NCBI GenBank assembly: GCA_963788965.1
Contig: CAWBIK010000005.1
Location: forward strand, 806,001 to 870,000
From: QHXQ01 sp963788965
GTDB lineage: Bacteria > Acidobacteriota > Blastocatellia > Pyrinomonadales > Pyrinomonadaceae
Direction of reading: 5' to 3'
Length of the DNA: 64,000 bases
The notes under the pieces were generated by a model. The model had not been told where the DNA came from, searched no databases, and worked only from the letters and a program-made list of their open reading frames with translations. Below, one piece after another: positions 34,290 to 45,800 of the stretch. The position numbers were made by a program, and so were the translations under genes. Position 1 is the first letter of the stretch. Every line of letters begins with the position of its first letter.

Positions 34290-37200
34290 ATGAAGACAAC
34301 CAAGCTGCTGCTGGTGCTCTTAGTATTCGTGATGGGCGCGGCATGGTCGGTCGCGGCCCAGACGACAGGCTCCATATCCGGCCAAATCAACGACGAGAAA
34401 GGCGCGGCCATTTTGAACGCCGCCGTCACCGTCCGCAACACGCAGACGAACGAGGCGCGCACGGCGCAGACCGATAGCGAAGGCCGTTATCGCGTCCCCA
34501 ACCTGTCGGTCGGCGACTACGAAGTGACGGTCGAAGCGCCGGGCTTCTCCAAGCACGTGCAGACCGGCATCACGCTACAGCTCAACCAACCGGCCGTCGT
34601 TGACGTGGCGATGAAAGCGGGCCGCATCGAAGAGGTCATTACGGTGACTGAGAACGCGGCCTTGCTCAACACGACGAACGCCGAGGTCGGCACGCGCTTC
34701 GAGGAGCGGCGACTCACGGAGTTGCCGCTGGCGACGAATCGCAACGTCTATAACGTCGCGTTGTCGGCGGCGGGCGTCGGGCAGTTGAACTCTGGTCAGT
34801 CTGCCTTCGCTAACGGCATCAACTTCTCCGCCAACGGCGGACGCGTCCGCTCGAACAACTTCATGATCGACGGGCAGGACAACAACGACTTCGGCGTGGC
34901 GGGCGCGGCCATCCCGCTCAATAACCCCGATCTCATTCAAGAGGTGCGGCTGGTGACGAACCAGTTCAGCGCCGAGTACGGGCGCAACAGCAGCGCCGTC
35001 TTCAACGCCATCACCAAAGCGGGCACGAACCAGTATCACGGCTCAGCCTTCTGGTTTCATAACGACAACGCGTTGAACGCGTGCAGCAACACGCAAAAGA
35101 GCGGCGGCTTCTGCAACAAGAGCGCCGCCGACCAGTCGAAACGCGGCGCACCGTTCCGCATCGAGAACCAACTCGGCGCAACCCTCGGCGGCCCGCTCCA
35201 CCTGCCGCGTTTCGGCGAAGGCGGCCCGCACTTCATCAGCGGCAAAGACCGCACCTTCTTCTTCTTCTCGATCCAACGTTGGTGGGATCGCCAACTCGGC
35301 GTCGGCACGACCTTAAACGGCGCACCGACCGAGGCTGGCCGCCAGATACTACAGTCCGCCGCAGGCGACATCCCGCAGGTGCAGGCGCTCTTGCGTTTCC
35401 TGCCCGCCGCACAGTCGCCGATTAACCGCAACGCGCGCTTCATTCGCAACGGGCAGACGTTCATTGTGCCGCTCGGCGCGCTGACCGGCTCGCAGCCGTC
35501 GCTCTTCAACGACTGGCAGACCTCGTTCCGCATCGACCATCGCCTCAACGAGAAGCACAACCTCTACGGGCGCTACATCTATCAGGACTCCGACCGCATC
35601 GGCGGCACTGTCTCGCAGATCACGCCGCCCGGCTTCTCTTCGCTCGTGCCGTCGCGCACACAGGGCGTCAACCTTTCGCTGAGCAGCGTCATCACGCCGC
35701 GCCTCGTCAACGAACTGCGCGGCGCGTTCCTGCGTAACGCTTCGGCGAGCGTCGCGCTCAACCCAGAATCGGAGGTGATCCCGTCCATCGAGATCGTCGA
35801 ACTCGGCCTCATCGGCTTCAACGCCGGGCGCGACGCGCACCGCCATCGGCCTCGGCGTCAACTTGCCGCAGAACTCGATCCGCAACACCTACCAGTTGCA
35901 GGACACGATCTCTTATTCGACGCGGCAACCACGCCTTCAAGTTCGGCGGCGACATCCGGCGCAACCAGTTGCATCAACTCTTCAAGCCGACCACGCGCGG
36001 CTTGCTCGAATACGCTTCGCTCGACTTTCTAGTGAAAGACTCAAGCCACGCGCTTCAACATCAACAAAGACCTCGCGGGCACGGCGCGCGTCCTGCATCT
36101 CGACTGGCACGACTTCTTCTTCTTCGCGCAGGACGAATGGAAGGTGCGCCCGAACTTCACGCTTGACGCTCGGCTTGCGCTACGAGAATCCGGGCCAGCC
36201 CATCGGCGATCTGGTTGATTTCAATCAACCCGTGCTCGCCGCTTCCGGCAACGATCCGCGCTTCCGCGTCGGCCCGATTCCCGGCCGCGACAACAACAAC
36301 ATCCAGCCGCGCCTCGGCTTCAACTGGAATCCGCGCCACGAAGGCGGCGCGCTCGGTTGGCTGACCGGCGGCGACAAGCTGGTCCTGCGCGGCGGCTACG
36401 CGCGCACCAACGATTACACCTTCACCAACATCGCGCTCAACATTTGGAGTTCGTTCCCGTTCGTCGCAGCGATCTCGTCGCTGCCCACGATCAGCGCGCC
36501 CAACATCAACGACATCGATCCGGCGACCGGGTTGCCGCGCAACGCGACCGTGATCCCCAACGCCTTCGCCACGCTCGCCAATCCGCCGTTCAACCCGAAC
36601 ACCGTCAACAAGACCATCGTTGATCGAGAACTTCGTCACGCCCTACTACGACTCGTTCAGTCTCGAAGTGCAACGCGAGTTCACGCGCGACCTTGTGATG
36701 CGCGTCGGCTACGTCGGCACGAAGGGCAATCGAGTTGTTCGAGTCGGTTGACGCGAACCCGACCATACCGGGCTGCGTCGGCGCGAACGCGGCCAACAAC
36801 TTCTGCCGCGTCATCCCGAATCAAGGGCCGACGCGCCTGCGCACCAACTCCGGCTCGTCCATCTACCACTCGTTGCAGACGAGCCTTGAGAAGCGACTCT
36901 CGCGTGGCTTCAGCGCGGGCCTCCACTACACGTGGAGCGCCTTCATCGACACGCAGTCGGAGATTTTCAACGTCTCGTCGGCCGAGGTCGCCGTCGCGCA
37001 GGACTCCTACAACCGCCGCTCCGACCGTGGCCGCTCAAGCTACGACCGGCCGCATCGCATCACCGGCAACTTCGTCTACGAGTTGCCCTACTTCCGCGAT
37101 CAGAATGGGGTCGCCGGTCATCTGCTCGGCGGCTGGCAGTTGAACTCGTTCTTCTCGCTGCAAAGCGGTTCGCCCTTCTCGCCGCTTAACGGGGCTGACC

Positions 37201-37610
37201 CGGCGGGCGCGCTCGCCAGCATCTCCGGTCTTGTGGGCAACGCTATCCGGGCAAACTTGAATACGAACCTCGACCTCTCGAACATGACCGTCGAAGAGAT
37301 CGTTAGGGCCGGCGGCCTTGCCGGTCCCGCGTCGCTGTTCAGATCGGTCACAGCGGCCCAACGCATCGGCAACGCAGGCCGCAACATCCTGCGCTCCGAC
37401 GGCATCAACAACGTAGACATCGGCATCTTGAAGAACACGCAGATCGGCGAGTCGCAGAAGCTACAAATCCGCGCCGACTTCTTCAACGCTACCAACTCGC
37501 GCGACTTCGGCGTGCCTGAAGGGCGCATCAACTCGGCGAACTTCCTCAATCAATGGGGCACGGACGGCGGCAGCCGGCGCGTCATCGTCGGCTTGCGCTA
37601 CGTCTTCTAA
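34290..37610 (+). pseudogene. Oar-like TonB-dependent receptor, broken by six frame shifts
   Basis: The product would be an outer-membrane receptor of about 1,100 residues: signal peptide (LLLVLLVFVMGAAWSVAAQ), carboxypeptidase-regulatory-like domain (SISGQINDEKGAAILNAAV), plug (MIDGQDNNDFGVAGAAIPL, FSAEYGRNSSAVFNAIT) and barrel, ending in RRVIVGLRYVF. AAGGAG lies 8 nt before the ATG at 34290. The frame is clean to about 35826, then shifts by +1 at about 35830, 35922, 36052, 36165, 36622 and 36731, and is clean again to the stop. Residues between the breaks stay protein-like in the expected order. Six shifts of the same direction in 0.9 kb suggest base-calling errors or very recent decay. Confidence 0.85.
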
Positions 37611-37688
37611 ACCGGACGCGCGCGGCCGTTAACGGTCACGCCGCTTGCATGCGCGTGGCCCGTCGCCGCCTTTATCGGCTTAACAGTC

Positions 37689-37729
37689 CGGGGCTGAAGA
37701 AACGTTTCTTCAGCCCCGCTTTCTTTTCC
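37689..37729 (+). terminator. Rho-independent terminator of the Oar-like receptor
   Basis: A perfect 30-nt palindrome (37689-37718, arms CGGGGCTGAAGAAAC and its complement) is followed by CTTTCTTTT. It lies about 80 bp after the receptor stop. Confidence 0.8.
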
Positions 37730-37837
37730 CCACGCGCCTTTAATAACCCGCACGCGCGGTAGTATATTTTGCGCACAAACTTGGTCCCCGCTAACGTGAC
37801 GACGGCAAACTCCTGAACTCTATAGGAGGGTTGAACG

Positions 37838-38464
37838 ATGAAGGCTCTGGCCATAGCGTTGCTGACTCTGGCGGCGACGGCGAGCGTTGACATGGCGCGT
37901 GCCCAACAGTCGAGCGCGCCCGCCCCGCCCGCAGTTGAGGTCGTGAAATTCGGTTGGAGCAAGGAGCGCGTCGGTTGGGAGCGCGACCCCTTCGGCGGCC
38001 CCGTCGAGAACTTCGACGAACTGCGCGTGCGCGCACGCAACGAACGGCGCATACTCGACGCGAAGCGGGCCGGCAACACGGCCGAGGTTGATCGGATCGA
38101 GCGCGAGTCGCGCGCCGATGCCGCCAACATCGCCAAGCTGCGCGACGAGAAAGGGCCGCCGCGCTACGGCTTCATGTACAAAGCCGCGATCAAAAACAAC
38201 GGCGCGCAAGCGATCAAGTCCATCGATTGGGACTACATCTTTCTCGACGCCGCGACCGGCGACGAGCTTGGCCGGCATCAATTCACCAGCGACGAGCGCA
38301 TCAGCCCCGGCAAGCGCAAAGAGCTACAAGTCTTCATCGCGCGCCCGCCGACCAAGACCGTCAGCGCCTACGCCTTGAACAGCAAAGAACGCGTCGGCTT
38401 AGATGAACGTGTCCTGCTTGTGCGCGTCGTCTATGCCGACGGCACAACTTGGGAACCGCGCTAA
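37838..38464 (+). CDS. Secreted hypothetical protein
   Basis: A 208-residue protein with a signal peptide (ALAIALLTLAATASVDMARA, cleavage near AQQ). A helical, charged segment (about 60-105, ARNERRILDAKRAGNTAEVD) precedes a beta-rich domain (about 108-205) with YGFMYKAAIKNNGAQAIKSI and DWDYIFLDAATGDELGRHQF. That second part resembles a small Ig/FxLYD-like domain seen in exported proteins of this phylum. GGAGGG lies about 8 nt before the ATG. It stands alone between the receptor terminator and the cobalamin riboswitch. Function unknown. Confidence 0.78.
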   Translation: MKALAIALLTLAATASVDMARAQQSSAPAPPAVEVVKFGWSKERVGWERDPFGGPVENFDELRVRARNERRILDAKRAGNTAEVDRIERESRADAANIAKLRDEKGPPRYGFMYKAAIKNNGAQAIKSIDWDYIFLDAATGDELGRHQFTSDERISPGKRKELQVFIARPPTKTVSAYALNSKERVGLDERVLLVRVVYADGTTWEPR

Positions 38465-38629
38465 GACGACGGCCGCTTCGCTTGACGCTGACGACGGCTG
38501 GTGCTAGCGTGTCGCGCGCACGAACAGTTGGGTTTGAGTTAACCGGCGCATCGTGCGGTTGTTCTTTGGTAACACGTTGAATCGCTATTTCGCTCCGGCC
38601 CGCACTTACATGGTGCGCCGGAGCGACCG

Positions 38630-38817
38630 TCGCAGGTGTGCCCGCGAAAGCAGGGCGACAAGGGAAGTCGGGTGTAAAGCCCGCACGGTTCCCGCCACTG
38701 TGGACCGGCGATTGTGTCGCTGCCGTCATTCAATGAATGGTCACTCGTCTTGCGGACGGGGAAGGCCGTGCGGCGACGCGCTTGAGCCGGGAGTCAGGAA
38801 ACCTTGCCTGCATGAGA
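38630..38817 (+). promoter_or_regulatory. Cobalamin riboswitch
   Basis: The core reads AAGGGAAGTCGGGTGTAAAG, then CCCG, then CCCGCCACTGT (about 38660-38702). It carries the conserved GGGAA, GGTGnAA and CCCGCnACTG elements of the B12 riboswitch. The closing AGCCGGGAGTCAGGAAACC follows at about 38784-38802. It binds adenosyl- or other cobalamins and represses the downstream gene, here a B12-type TonB receptor at 39167. Within the 38465-39166 gap this element is followed by a repeat hairpin and then a terminator-like stem. Confidence 0.93.
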
Positions 38818-38824
38818 AGCTGTT

Positions 38825-38890
38825 AGCGATCAGCGATCAGCCGTCAGCTATTGTCTTTGGCTGATCGCTGACGGCTGATCGCTGATCGCT
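38825..38890. repeat. Perfect 24-bp hairpin of GATCAGC heptamers inside the riboswitch leader
   Basis: Left arm 38825-38848 and right arm 38867-38890 are perfect reverse complements over 24 bp, made of GATCAGC, GATCAGC and CGTCAGC units. It stands between the aptamer and the terminator-like stem, and shares its unit with 727-793. Confidence 0.85.
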
Positions 38891-39026
38891 TGCCCGACGG
38901 AGGCGACCGCTAACGCTCCGGGTGAGAGCGAGTGGCGTCAGGCGCAGAGATTGTGACCCCGACGCGCAACACGAAGTTTACGTGGCGCGGCCAGCTTCCT
39001 TCGTCGCAATCACCAAGCTTATGAAC

Positions 39027-39070
39027 ACGCCCTCGATCTTCCATTGCGGAAGATCGAGGGCGTTTCACGT
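39027..39070 (+). terminator. Terminator-like stem in the B12 riboswitch leader
   Basis: ACGCCCTCGATCTTCC (39027-39042) pairs perfectly over 16 bp with 39048-39063 around a 5-nt loop, followed by TTCACGTTT. Its place between the aptamer and the receptor gene suggests it is the riboswitch expression platform, though the T-tract is weak. Confidence 0.6.
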
Positions 39071-39166
39071 TTGGAAAGTTAACGCGTGCGCTCCTTTCTG
39101 CTCGGCTTATTCATCATTCGGCGCGTTGGTGGGTCGCTGCCCGCCCACTTCGGAAAGGAAGAGATC

Positions 39167-41599
39167 ATGAGTCGCATTTTGTTTCGCCGGATCGTTTTAA
39201 CCTGCGCGCTGCTCTGCTTAATCGTCGGGCCTGCGTTCGCGCAGACGGACAGCGGCATGCTCACGGGGCGCGTCGTTGACGCGCAGGGCGCGGGCGTGCC
39301 CGGTGCGGTCGTGACCATCTATGCGCGCACCGCACGGTTGCGGCTCAGCACGACGACGGACGCAAGCGGCGCTTATCGCTTCGACCGCCTCGCGCCCGGC
39401 GCATATCTGGTCGAAGCATCTGCGCGCGGCTTCGCGCCCGCCGCAGCGCAGACGGTGCAACTGCTACGCCCGCTCGAACGCAACGCTCGATCTCATGCTC
39501 GAAGTTGCGAGCGTGCGCGCCGAGGTCGTCGTCACCGCTGCCGATGCGCCGCAAGCGGTTGACGAAGTGTCAAAGGCGATCTCAACCGTCAGCTTGCGCG
39601 AGATGGACGAGCGCGACGAATACTCGATCCCCGAAGCACTACGCACCGTGCCCGGTTTGCGCGTGCAACAACTCGGCGGCCCCGGCGCGCTTACCTCGAT
39701 CAAGACGCGCGGCTTGCGCAATCAAGACACCGCCGTTCTCATCGACGGCTTGCGCTTGCGCGATCCGTCCGCGCCCGAAGGCGACGCCTCGAAGTTCATC
39801 AGCGATCTAATCGTGACCGGCCCCAATCGCGTCGAGGTCCTACGCGGGTCCGGGTCGTCGCTCTACGGCACGAACGCCATCGGCGGCGTGGTCAACATCG
39901 TGACGGACGAAGGCGGCGGCCCCACGCACGGCCAACTGCTCGCGGAAGGCGGCGGCTTGGGCCTGTTTCGCGCTCGCGCGCAACTCGCGGGCGGGTCGGG
40001 CGCGAACCGCGTCGCTTATAGCGCAAGCGTCTCGCACCTGAACGTCGCGCGCGGCATAGACGGCGACGACGCGGCCCGCAACACGAGCGGGCAAGGGCGC
40101 GTGCTGTTTCGGCTGACACCGGCCGCGACGCTCTCTGCGCGCGTCTATGCGGCCGATGCCTTCGTGCAACTGAACGGCGACCCGCGCCCCATCGCGGGCG
40201 CGTTGCCGTCAGGCATCATCGATGCTGTGCCGCTGGCGCGCGCCGAGTTGCGCCGCTTCGAGGCCGGCACGCCCGCAGGTCAACTGCAAAACGGCGCGGC
40301 CACGTTCATCCCCTCAACCAACGATCCAGACTTCGCCCGCGCGACACGTTTCTTTAGCGGCGCGCTCGTCTTCAATCAACGCGTGACCGACAAGTTCAAT
40401 TACACGATCTCTTATCAAGGCAACGCGACCAATAGCACGTTTCGCAACGCGCCCGGCGGCACGTCCATCTTCGAGCCGTTCGACCGCACGCGCAACGAAG
40501 TGAACGGGCGCACACACACCTTGAACGCGCGCGCCGACTTTCAGTTAGGTCACGCCAATCTCATCACCGCCGGTTACGAGTTCGAGCACGAACGCTTCAT
40601 CAATAATTCGTTCCCCGAACTGGCGACCGACAACTCGTTTGTCACCGTCAGCCAACGCAGCCACTCGTTCTTCATACAGGATCAGGTTCGGCTGCTCGCG
40701 GATCGCCTGCAACTCTCCGCCGCTTTTCGCGCGCAACGCTTCACGCTGAACTTGCCGCGCTTTACGCCTGCGGGCACGTCGCCCTATAGCAGTTTCAATT
40801 TCGCCGCGCCGCCGACCGCTTACACGGGCGACGGTTCAATCGCCTATCTCTTTCGCACGACGGGCACAAAGCTGCGCGGGCACATAGGCAACGGCTACCG
40901 TGCGCCGTCTTTGTTTGAACGCTTCGGCACGTCGTTCTTCGCCGGTAGCTTCGGCGCGCTCGGCGATCCGCGCCTGCGCCCCGAACGCGCCCTCGCCTTC
41001 GACGCCGGCCTCGATCAGACGTTCGCCCACAATCGCGCGCGCGCCGCCGCAACTTACTTCTACACGCGCTTGCAGGAAGTGATCGGCTTTGGCGACGTGG
41101 GCGGCGCAAGCGATCCGTTCGGGCGTTTCTTCGGTGGCTATCTGAACACGCGCGGCGGGCTGGCGCGCGGCGTGGAGTTGAGCCTCGCGGCCAACGTTCT
41201 ACGCACGCTCGATCTTACGGCCGCCTACACCTACACGAACGCGGACGAGCGCGTGCCGCGTGTGGGTAATGTCTTGCGTTCGTTTGCCACGCCCGCGCAC
41301 CAGTTCTCGTTCGTCGCCACGCAACGCTTCGGCGGCGCGTGCTGGTCAACTTCGATCTCGTCGCGGCGAGCGACTACCTCGCGCCCATCTTCGATCCGGG
41401 CACGTTCAGCAATCGTGTCTTCCGCTTCGGCGGCATACGCAAAGCCGACGTGGGCGCAAGCTACACGCTGCCGCTCGCCGAGTCGCGCAGCTTGCGCTTC
41501 TTCGGTTATGTGGACAACCTGACGGGTCACGAATATTTTGAGAACGGCTTCCGCACCCCGCAACGCACGGGGCGCGCAGGCGCGCAGTTCAACTTCTAA
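39167..41599 (+). CDS. btuB: TonB-dependent cobalamin receptor (BtuB-type), two frame shifts
   Basis: An outer-membrane receptor of about 810 residues. It has a signal peptide (LTCALLCLIVGPAFAQ), a carboxypeptidase-regulatory-like domain (LTGRVVDAQGAGVPGAVVT), a plug (IPEALRTVPGLRVQQLGGPG, VLRGSGSSLYGTNAIGGVVN) and a barrel ending in QFNF. The cobalamin riboswitch upstream identifies the substrate by context. AAGGAAG lies about 8 nt before the ATG. The frame shifts by +1 near 39492 (after PLERN) and by -1 near 41335 (before LVNFDLVAASDYLAP). The rest is intact, so this may be a working gene with sequence errors. Partner genes btuFDC are at 61.8-64 kb. Confidence 0.87.
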
Positions 41600-41613
41600 G
41601 CAAGCGCCGAAAA

Positions 41614-42838
41614 ATGAGAATGCAGATGTCCGACTCGCGCAAGCTACGCAAGCGGCGATTGTTCTGCCCGTTGGTTGCGGCCCTGATTCTCTTAGCGTGC
41701 GTCCGTGCGGGCAGCGCCCAACTCTGCCCCGGCAGTCATATTTACCTTGTCGTCCGCGATGAGCATGGGCAAGTAATCGATCCGACGCCTTTGACGACGC
41801 GCCGCCACTCCGCGCGCACCTTTGATTTCGTCAAGGTGCAGGCCGATCGATCTGCCTGACGGCATCAATGGCCAAGCGCCGCGCGTGCAGGCGCTCGTCT
41901 ATTCAAACGAAGGCTGCACGTTCGGGCCGCTGGAAGAAGCGACGTTCGAGCGCAACGGTAAAAAGATGCGCCTCATCTTCCGCAACGCCAAGCGGGTCAA
42001 GGAGCGGTCGGCCTTTCTATACGATTGACTTGCCGCCGTTCAAGCAGGGCACTTTTGAGATCGACCTGAGCAGTCCGCTTGGGCTGCTGTCCGACCCGGC
42101 CGGCTTGACCTCTGGCGAAGGCGGCGGGCGCTTTCTCTTTGCCGCCAGCGCGTGGCGCACGGCGAGCAAGTCCGTGCCTACCTTACCTGAGCCGCACACA
42201 GTCAGCTTGCGCGGCTCAGTCACGAACGGCGCGACGCACCAGCCGCTGGCCGGAGTGAGAGTTGAACTACTTTTAGGCGAACTAGGTGAAGAGGTGTACC
42301 CGATAAACGGCACGACCGACGCCAGCGGGCGCTTCGAGATCATGGGCGTCGCGGACGAGCAACTCATCGCCGCTGACAGGGTTTCTCTGCGCGCCCGGCG
42401 GACGGCTTTGCCCTCACGCAGACCTTCATCAATAACTACCGGACGCTGGCCCAGACACAAAAGGTGTTAGCCAATATTCCGCTCGAACTGCGCCCACTGG
42501 TCAACGTCCGCGGGCATCTATTCGACCCGACGAGCGGCCGCTCGCCGGCCGTCACACCCGGCACGTTGGAAGCAACCGCCCTTGTTAGTGAGTCGGTTAC
42601 GAGCGGCGACTACCTGATGAAGATTTATCACCCGACCAAGGCCGAGATAAAGGCTGACGGGACTTTTACGCTGCTGGTCGCCGTCGGCCATAATTCGTTC
42701 TACATCGCCGATTATCAAAACTATCAGCCGGTTCGGCCCGGCACACGACAGGAGTTGCTCGACCAGTTCCTCAACCTAGACATAAAGGCCGAGCAGCAAC
42801 CGGAGATCGTGTTCCGCGTTCGGCGCATCGACCCCTGA
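41614..42838 (+). pseudogene. Secreted protein with carboxypeptidase-regulatory-like domain, three frame shifts
   Basis: A protein of about 400 residues split over four frames. It starts with a signal peptide (LVAALILLACVRAGSAQ), then QLCPGSHIYLVVRDEHGQVI. It shifts by +1 near 41850 and near 42018 and by -1 near 42387. The continuous reading gives DLPDGINGQAPRVQALVYSN, TIDLPPFKQGTFEIDLSSPL, a carboxypeptidase-regulatory-like domain (VSLRGSVTNGATHQPLAGVR, VYPINGTTDASGRFEI) and a beta-rich C-terminus. Function unknown. It follows the B12 receptor by 14 bp, so it may belong to the same riboswitch-controlled transcript. Confidence 0.72.
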
Positions 42839-42882
42839 AAGGGCACGCCTTAGAGTCCGTTTCAACACCTGGTTGCGGCTCT

Positions 42883-45800
42883 CTACTTGATCTTGTGCTT
42901 GATGTCGCCGCTGCCGAGCGCAACCGGCGACGCCGCCGCCCCGACCTTATGCCAGACCTGCCCCGTCGCGTCCCACACCGTGAAGGCATAAGCGTCCGGT
43001 TGCGCGTTCGATCCGCTGCCGCCCCCGTGCCCGCCTTCCTGTTCAACCTGTGCGCCGTCTTTGGCGAACACCTCGAACGCGTAGTCGCTTAATGTCGCCA
43101 CCGTCTGATGCGTCGCCGGGTTGACCTTCCGCACGACGCACCGCCCCTTGAAGTTCGCCAGCGTGTAGGCAAGCGGCGTCACGCCCGGCTCGGCGGCGAA
43201 CTGTAGATAACCACCCTGCCAGCCCGTGCTCTCGACCACGTAGTCGAAGCCATCCAAGCCGCGGAAGCTAACCGTCCAGTTACCCTTTACAGGGCCGTCC
43301 TTCTGCTTCTTGTCTGGCTTGACATCGAAGTCGAAGGTGACGCGACCGTTGCCGCCGCTGGTCGCATCCGTCACCCAGCCGTCGCCTTTGCTTTGTGTCT
43401 CCTTCGTCGCCAGCGCGACACTGAGCGCGCCCGTGCCAACCGGCTGTGCGGTCCAGTACTGATTGGCACTCTCGACCTTGACCTTGACGATGTAACTGCC
43501 AACTGCCAGCGCGTTGATGTTGGCCAGCGCGTCGCCGTTTGCATCCACAACCACACCGCCAACGATCTGATCAGGCGTGCTTGTCTGGTTGCTCGTCTTG
43601 AATAGCTCGAAGGCAACGGTTGCCTTCGTGATGTCGCCGACGAAGGCTGCGCCGTCGGCTTCCAGCGTCAGGTGCGCGGCGAGACGGACGCTGGCCGTCG
43701 TGAAGTCGGGGCCGGCGGTCAACAGCGTCGTGTCGCCGTTATAAGCGGTGGCCGCATTCTCCTTGTTGATGGTGAGCGACGCGGGGCCGCCCGCGCTGTC
43801 TGTGTAGTACGAGTTCGTGCTGGTGAACTGCGCGGTCACGTTGTATGTGCCGGCCGCCAAGTTGATCGGCAGCGCGAGCGTGGCGACGCCGCTAATTAAC
43901 TGGGCTGTGCCGACCGGACTGCCATTGACGAAGAACTGCACCGTGCCCGTCAAGGGTTGACCCGCGACCGGCGCGGCACTGACGGTCGCTTGCAGCGTGG
44001 CTGTGTCGCTGTATTGCGCCGAGGCGGACAGCACGGCGGTTGCGGTAGCGGACCTGACCGTGACCGTGAAGGTGCAAGGCAGACTCGTGTTACCGGCGGC
44101 GTCCGTGGCCGTTGCGGTCACAGTCGTCGTGCCAAGCGCGAAGGCCGCGCCGGAGGGCACGCTGGTTGTGATCGTCACGTTGGACACGCCGTCGTTACCC
44201 GTGACCGTGAAGTTAACCACGGCAGCGGTCGCGCCGGGTGCGGCGACGACGACGATGTTGGCCGGGCAGGCGACGGTCGGCGCAGTCGTATCAACCACCG
44301 TGACAGTGAACGTGCCCGTCGCCGTATTGCCTGCGCCGTCAGTGGCCGTGACGCGTTACTGTGGTCGTGCCGAGCGCGAACGTAGTGCCCGAAGCTACGC
44401 TGTAGGTGACCGGCAGGTTGCCGCTCACGGTGTCGCTGGCCGAAGCTGTGAACGTCGCCAACGCGCCTGCGGCACTGGTGGCTTCAAGCGTGAGATCGGC
44501 CGGGAGTGTCAGCGTCGGGTTGGTTGTGTCGCGCACGGTGACAGTGAATGTGCCGGTCGCGTTGTTGCCGGCCGCGTCGGTCGCAGTGACCGTAACGGTT
44601 GTCGTGCCGAGCGCGAATGTGCTGCCGGAAGGGATACTGAATGTGACCGGCACATCGCCGTTCACAGTGTCGCTGGCCGTGGCCGTGTAAGTGGCTACCG
44701 CGCCTGCGGGGCCGTCGGCTTCGAGCGTTATGTCGGCCGGTAGATTCAGCGTCGGCCCGGCCGTATCGCGGACGGTGACGGTGAACGTGCCCGTCGCCGT
44801 GTTGCCTCCGCTGTCGGTGGCTGTTGCCGTGACTGTAGTTGTGCCGATGGGGAACACGTTGCCCGAAGGGATGCTGAAGCTGACGGGCACAGAGCCTTCG
44901 AGGTTGTCGTCGGCCGTGGCCGTGTAAGTGGCGACAGCGCCCGCGCTGCTGGTGGCTTCAAGGGTTAAGTTGGCGGGCAAGTTCAGCACGGGCGGAACCG
45001 TGTCGAGCACGGTGAACTGCAAGCTGCCTGCGTTCAGCGTGAAGCTGCCTTTGAACTCTGCGGGCAGCCCGGAATAGCTGAAGTCGGCGGCCGTGAAGTT
45101 GGTCGTGCCGAAGTTGAGCAGGGTGTAAGTGTTGCCCGCGGCCAGACCCGCGCCGGGGTTGAAGACGAACTCGTAAGTGCCCGCGTTGCCTTTGGTCAGC
45201 GCGCCGCTCAGGCTGAGTCGGTCGGCGGCGGCGTTCAAGTCGAACGCCATCTGGCCGCCGCCGTGCCACGTGAGCGAGCCGCCGTTTAAGGTCACTAAAG
45301 AGGCACTGCCTTCGGGGGCGATGGAGCCGCCGGGGTTGAGCGTGATGGCCCGATTCACCGTGCCGCTGCCGGACAGCGCGCCGCCGCTATTGACGGTGAC
45401 TGCGCCGCCCGCCGCGAGGCTGCCGTCCACGCGCAACGTGCCGCCGTTGATGATGTTCGCGCCGGTATATGTGTTCGCGCCTGAGAGGATGAGCGTGCCG
45501 CCGCCGGTCTTGGTGAAGCCGCCCGCGCCCGACAACACGCCACTCAAAGAGATGTTCTGCGCGAGGTTGCCGGCATCGGCCGCTTTGATGTTGATGGTGC
45601 TGCCGCTGGTCAGCGTCATGGGCACGGATGAGGACCAGTCGGCGTCCGCGCCGAGCGTGCCGCTGGTTAGGTTGATCGCGGTGGCGAACGCGCCCGTGCC
45701 CTTCTTGACGATGCCGCCGCTGCCGACGTAGAGCGCGCCGCCGTTGACTGTGATCGTCGCAGAGCCGGCGTTCACCGTGCTGTCGAAGCCGAGCGTGAAC

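Noticed and set aside
44340..44990. Tandem DNA repeats of about 250 bp as a mobile element
   Set aside because: They are coding HYR domains in the lyase giant, in register with the protein.
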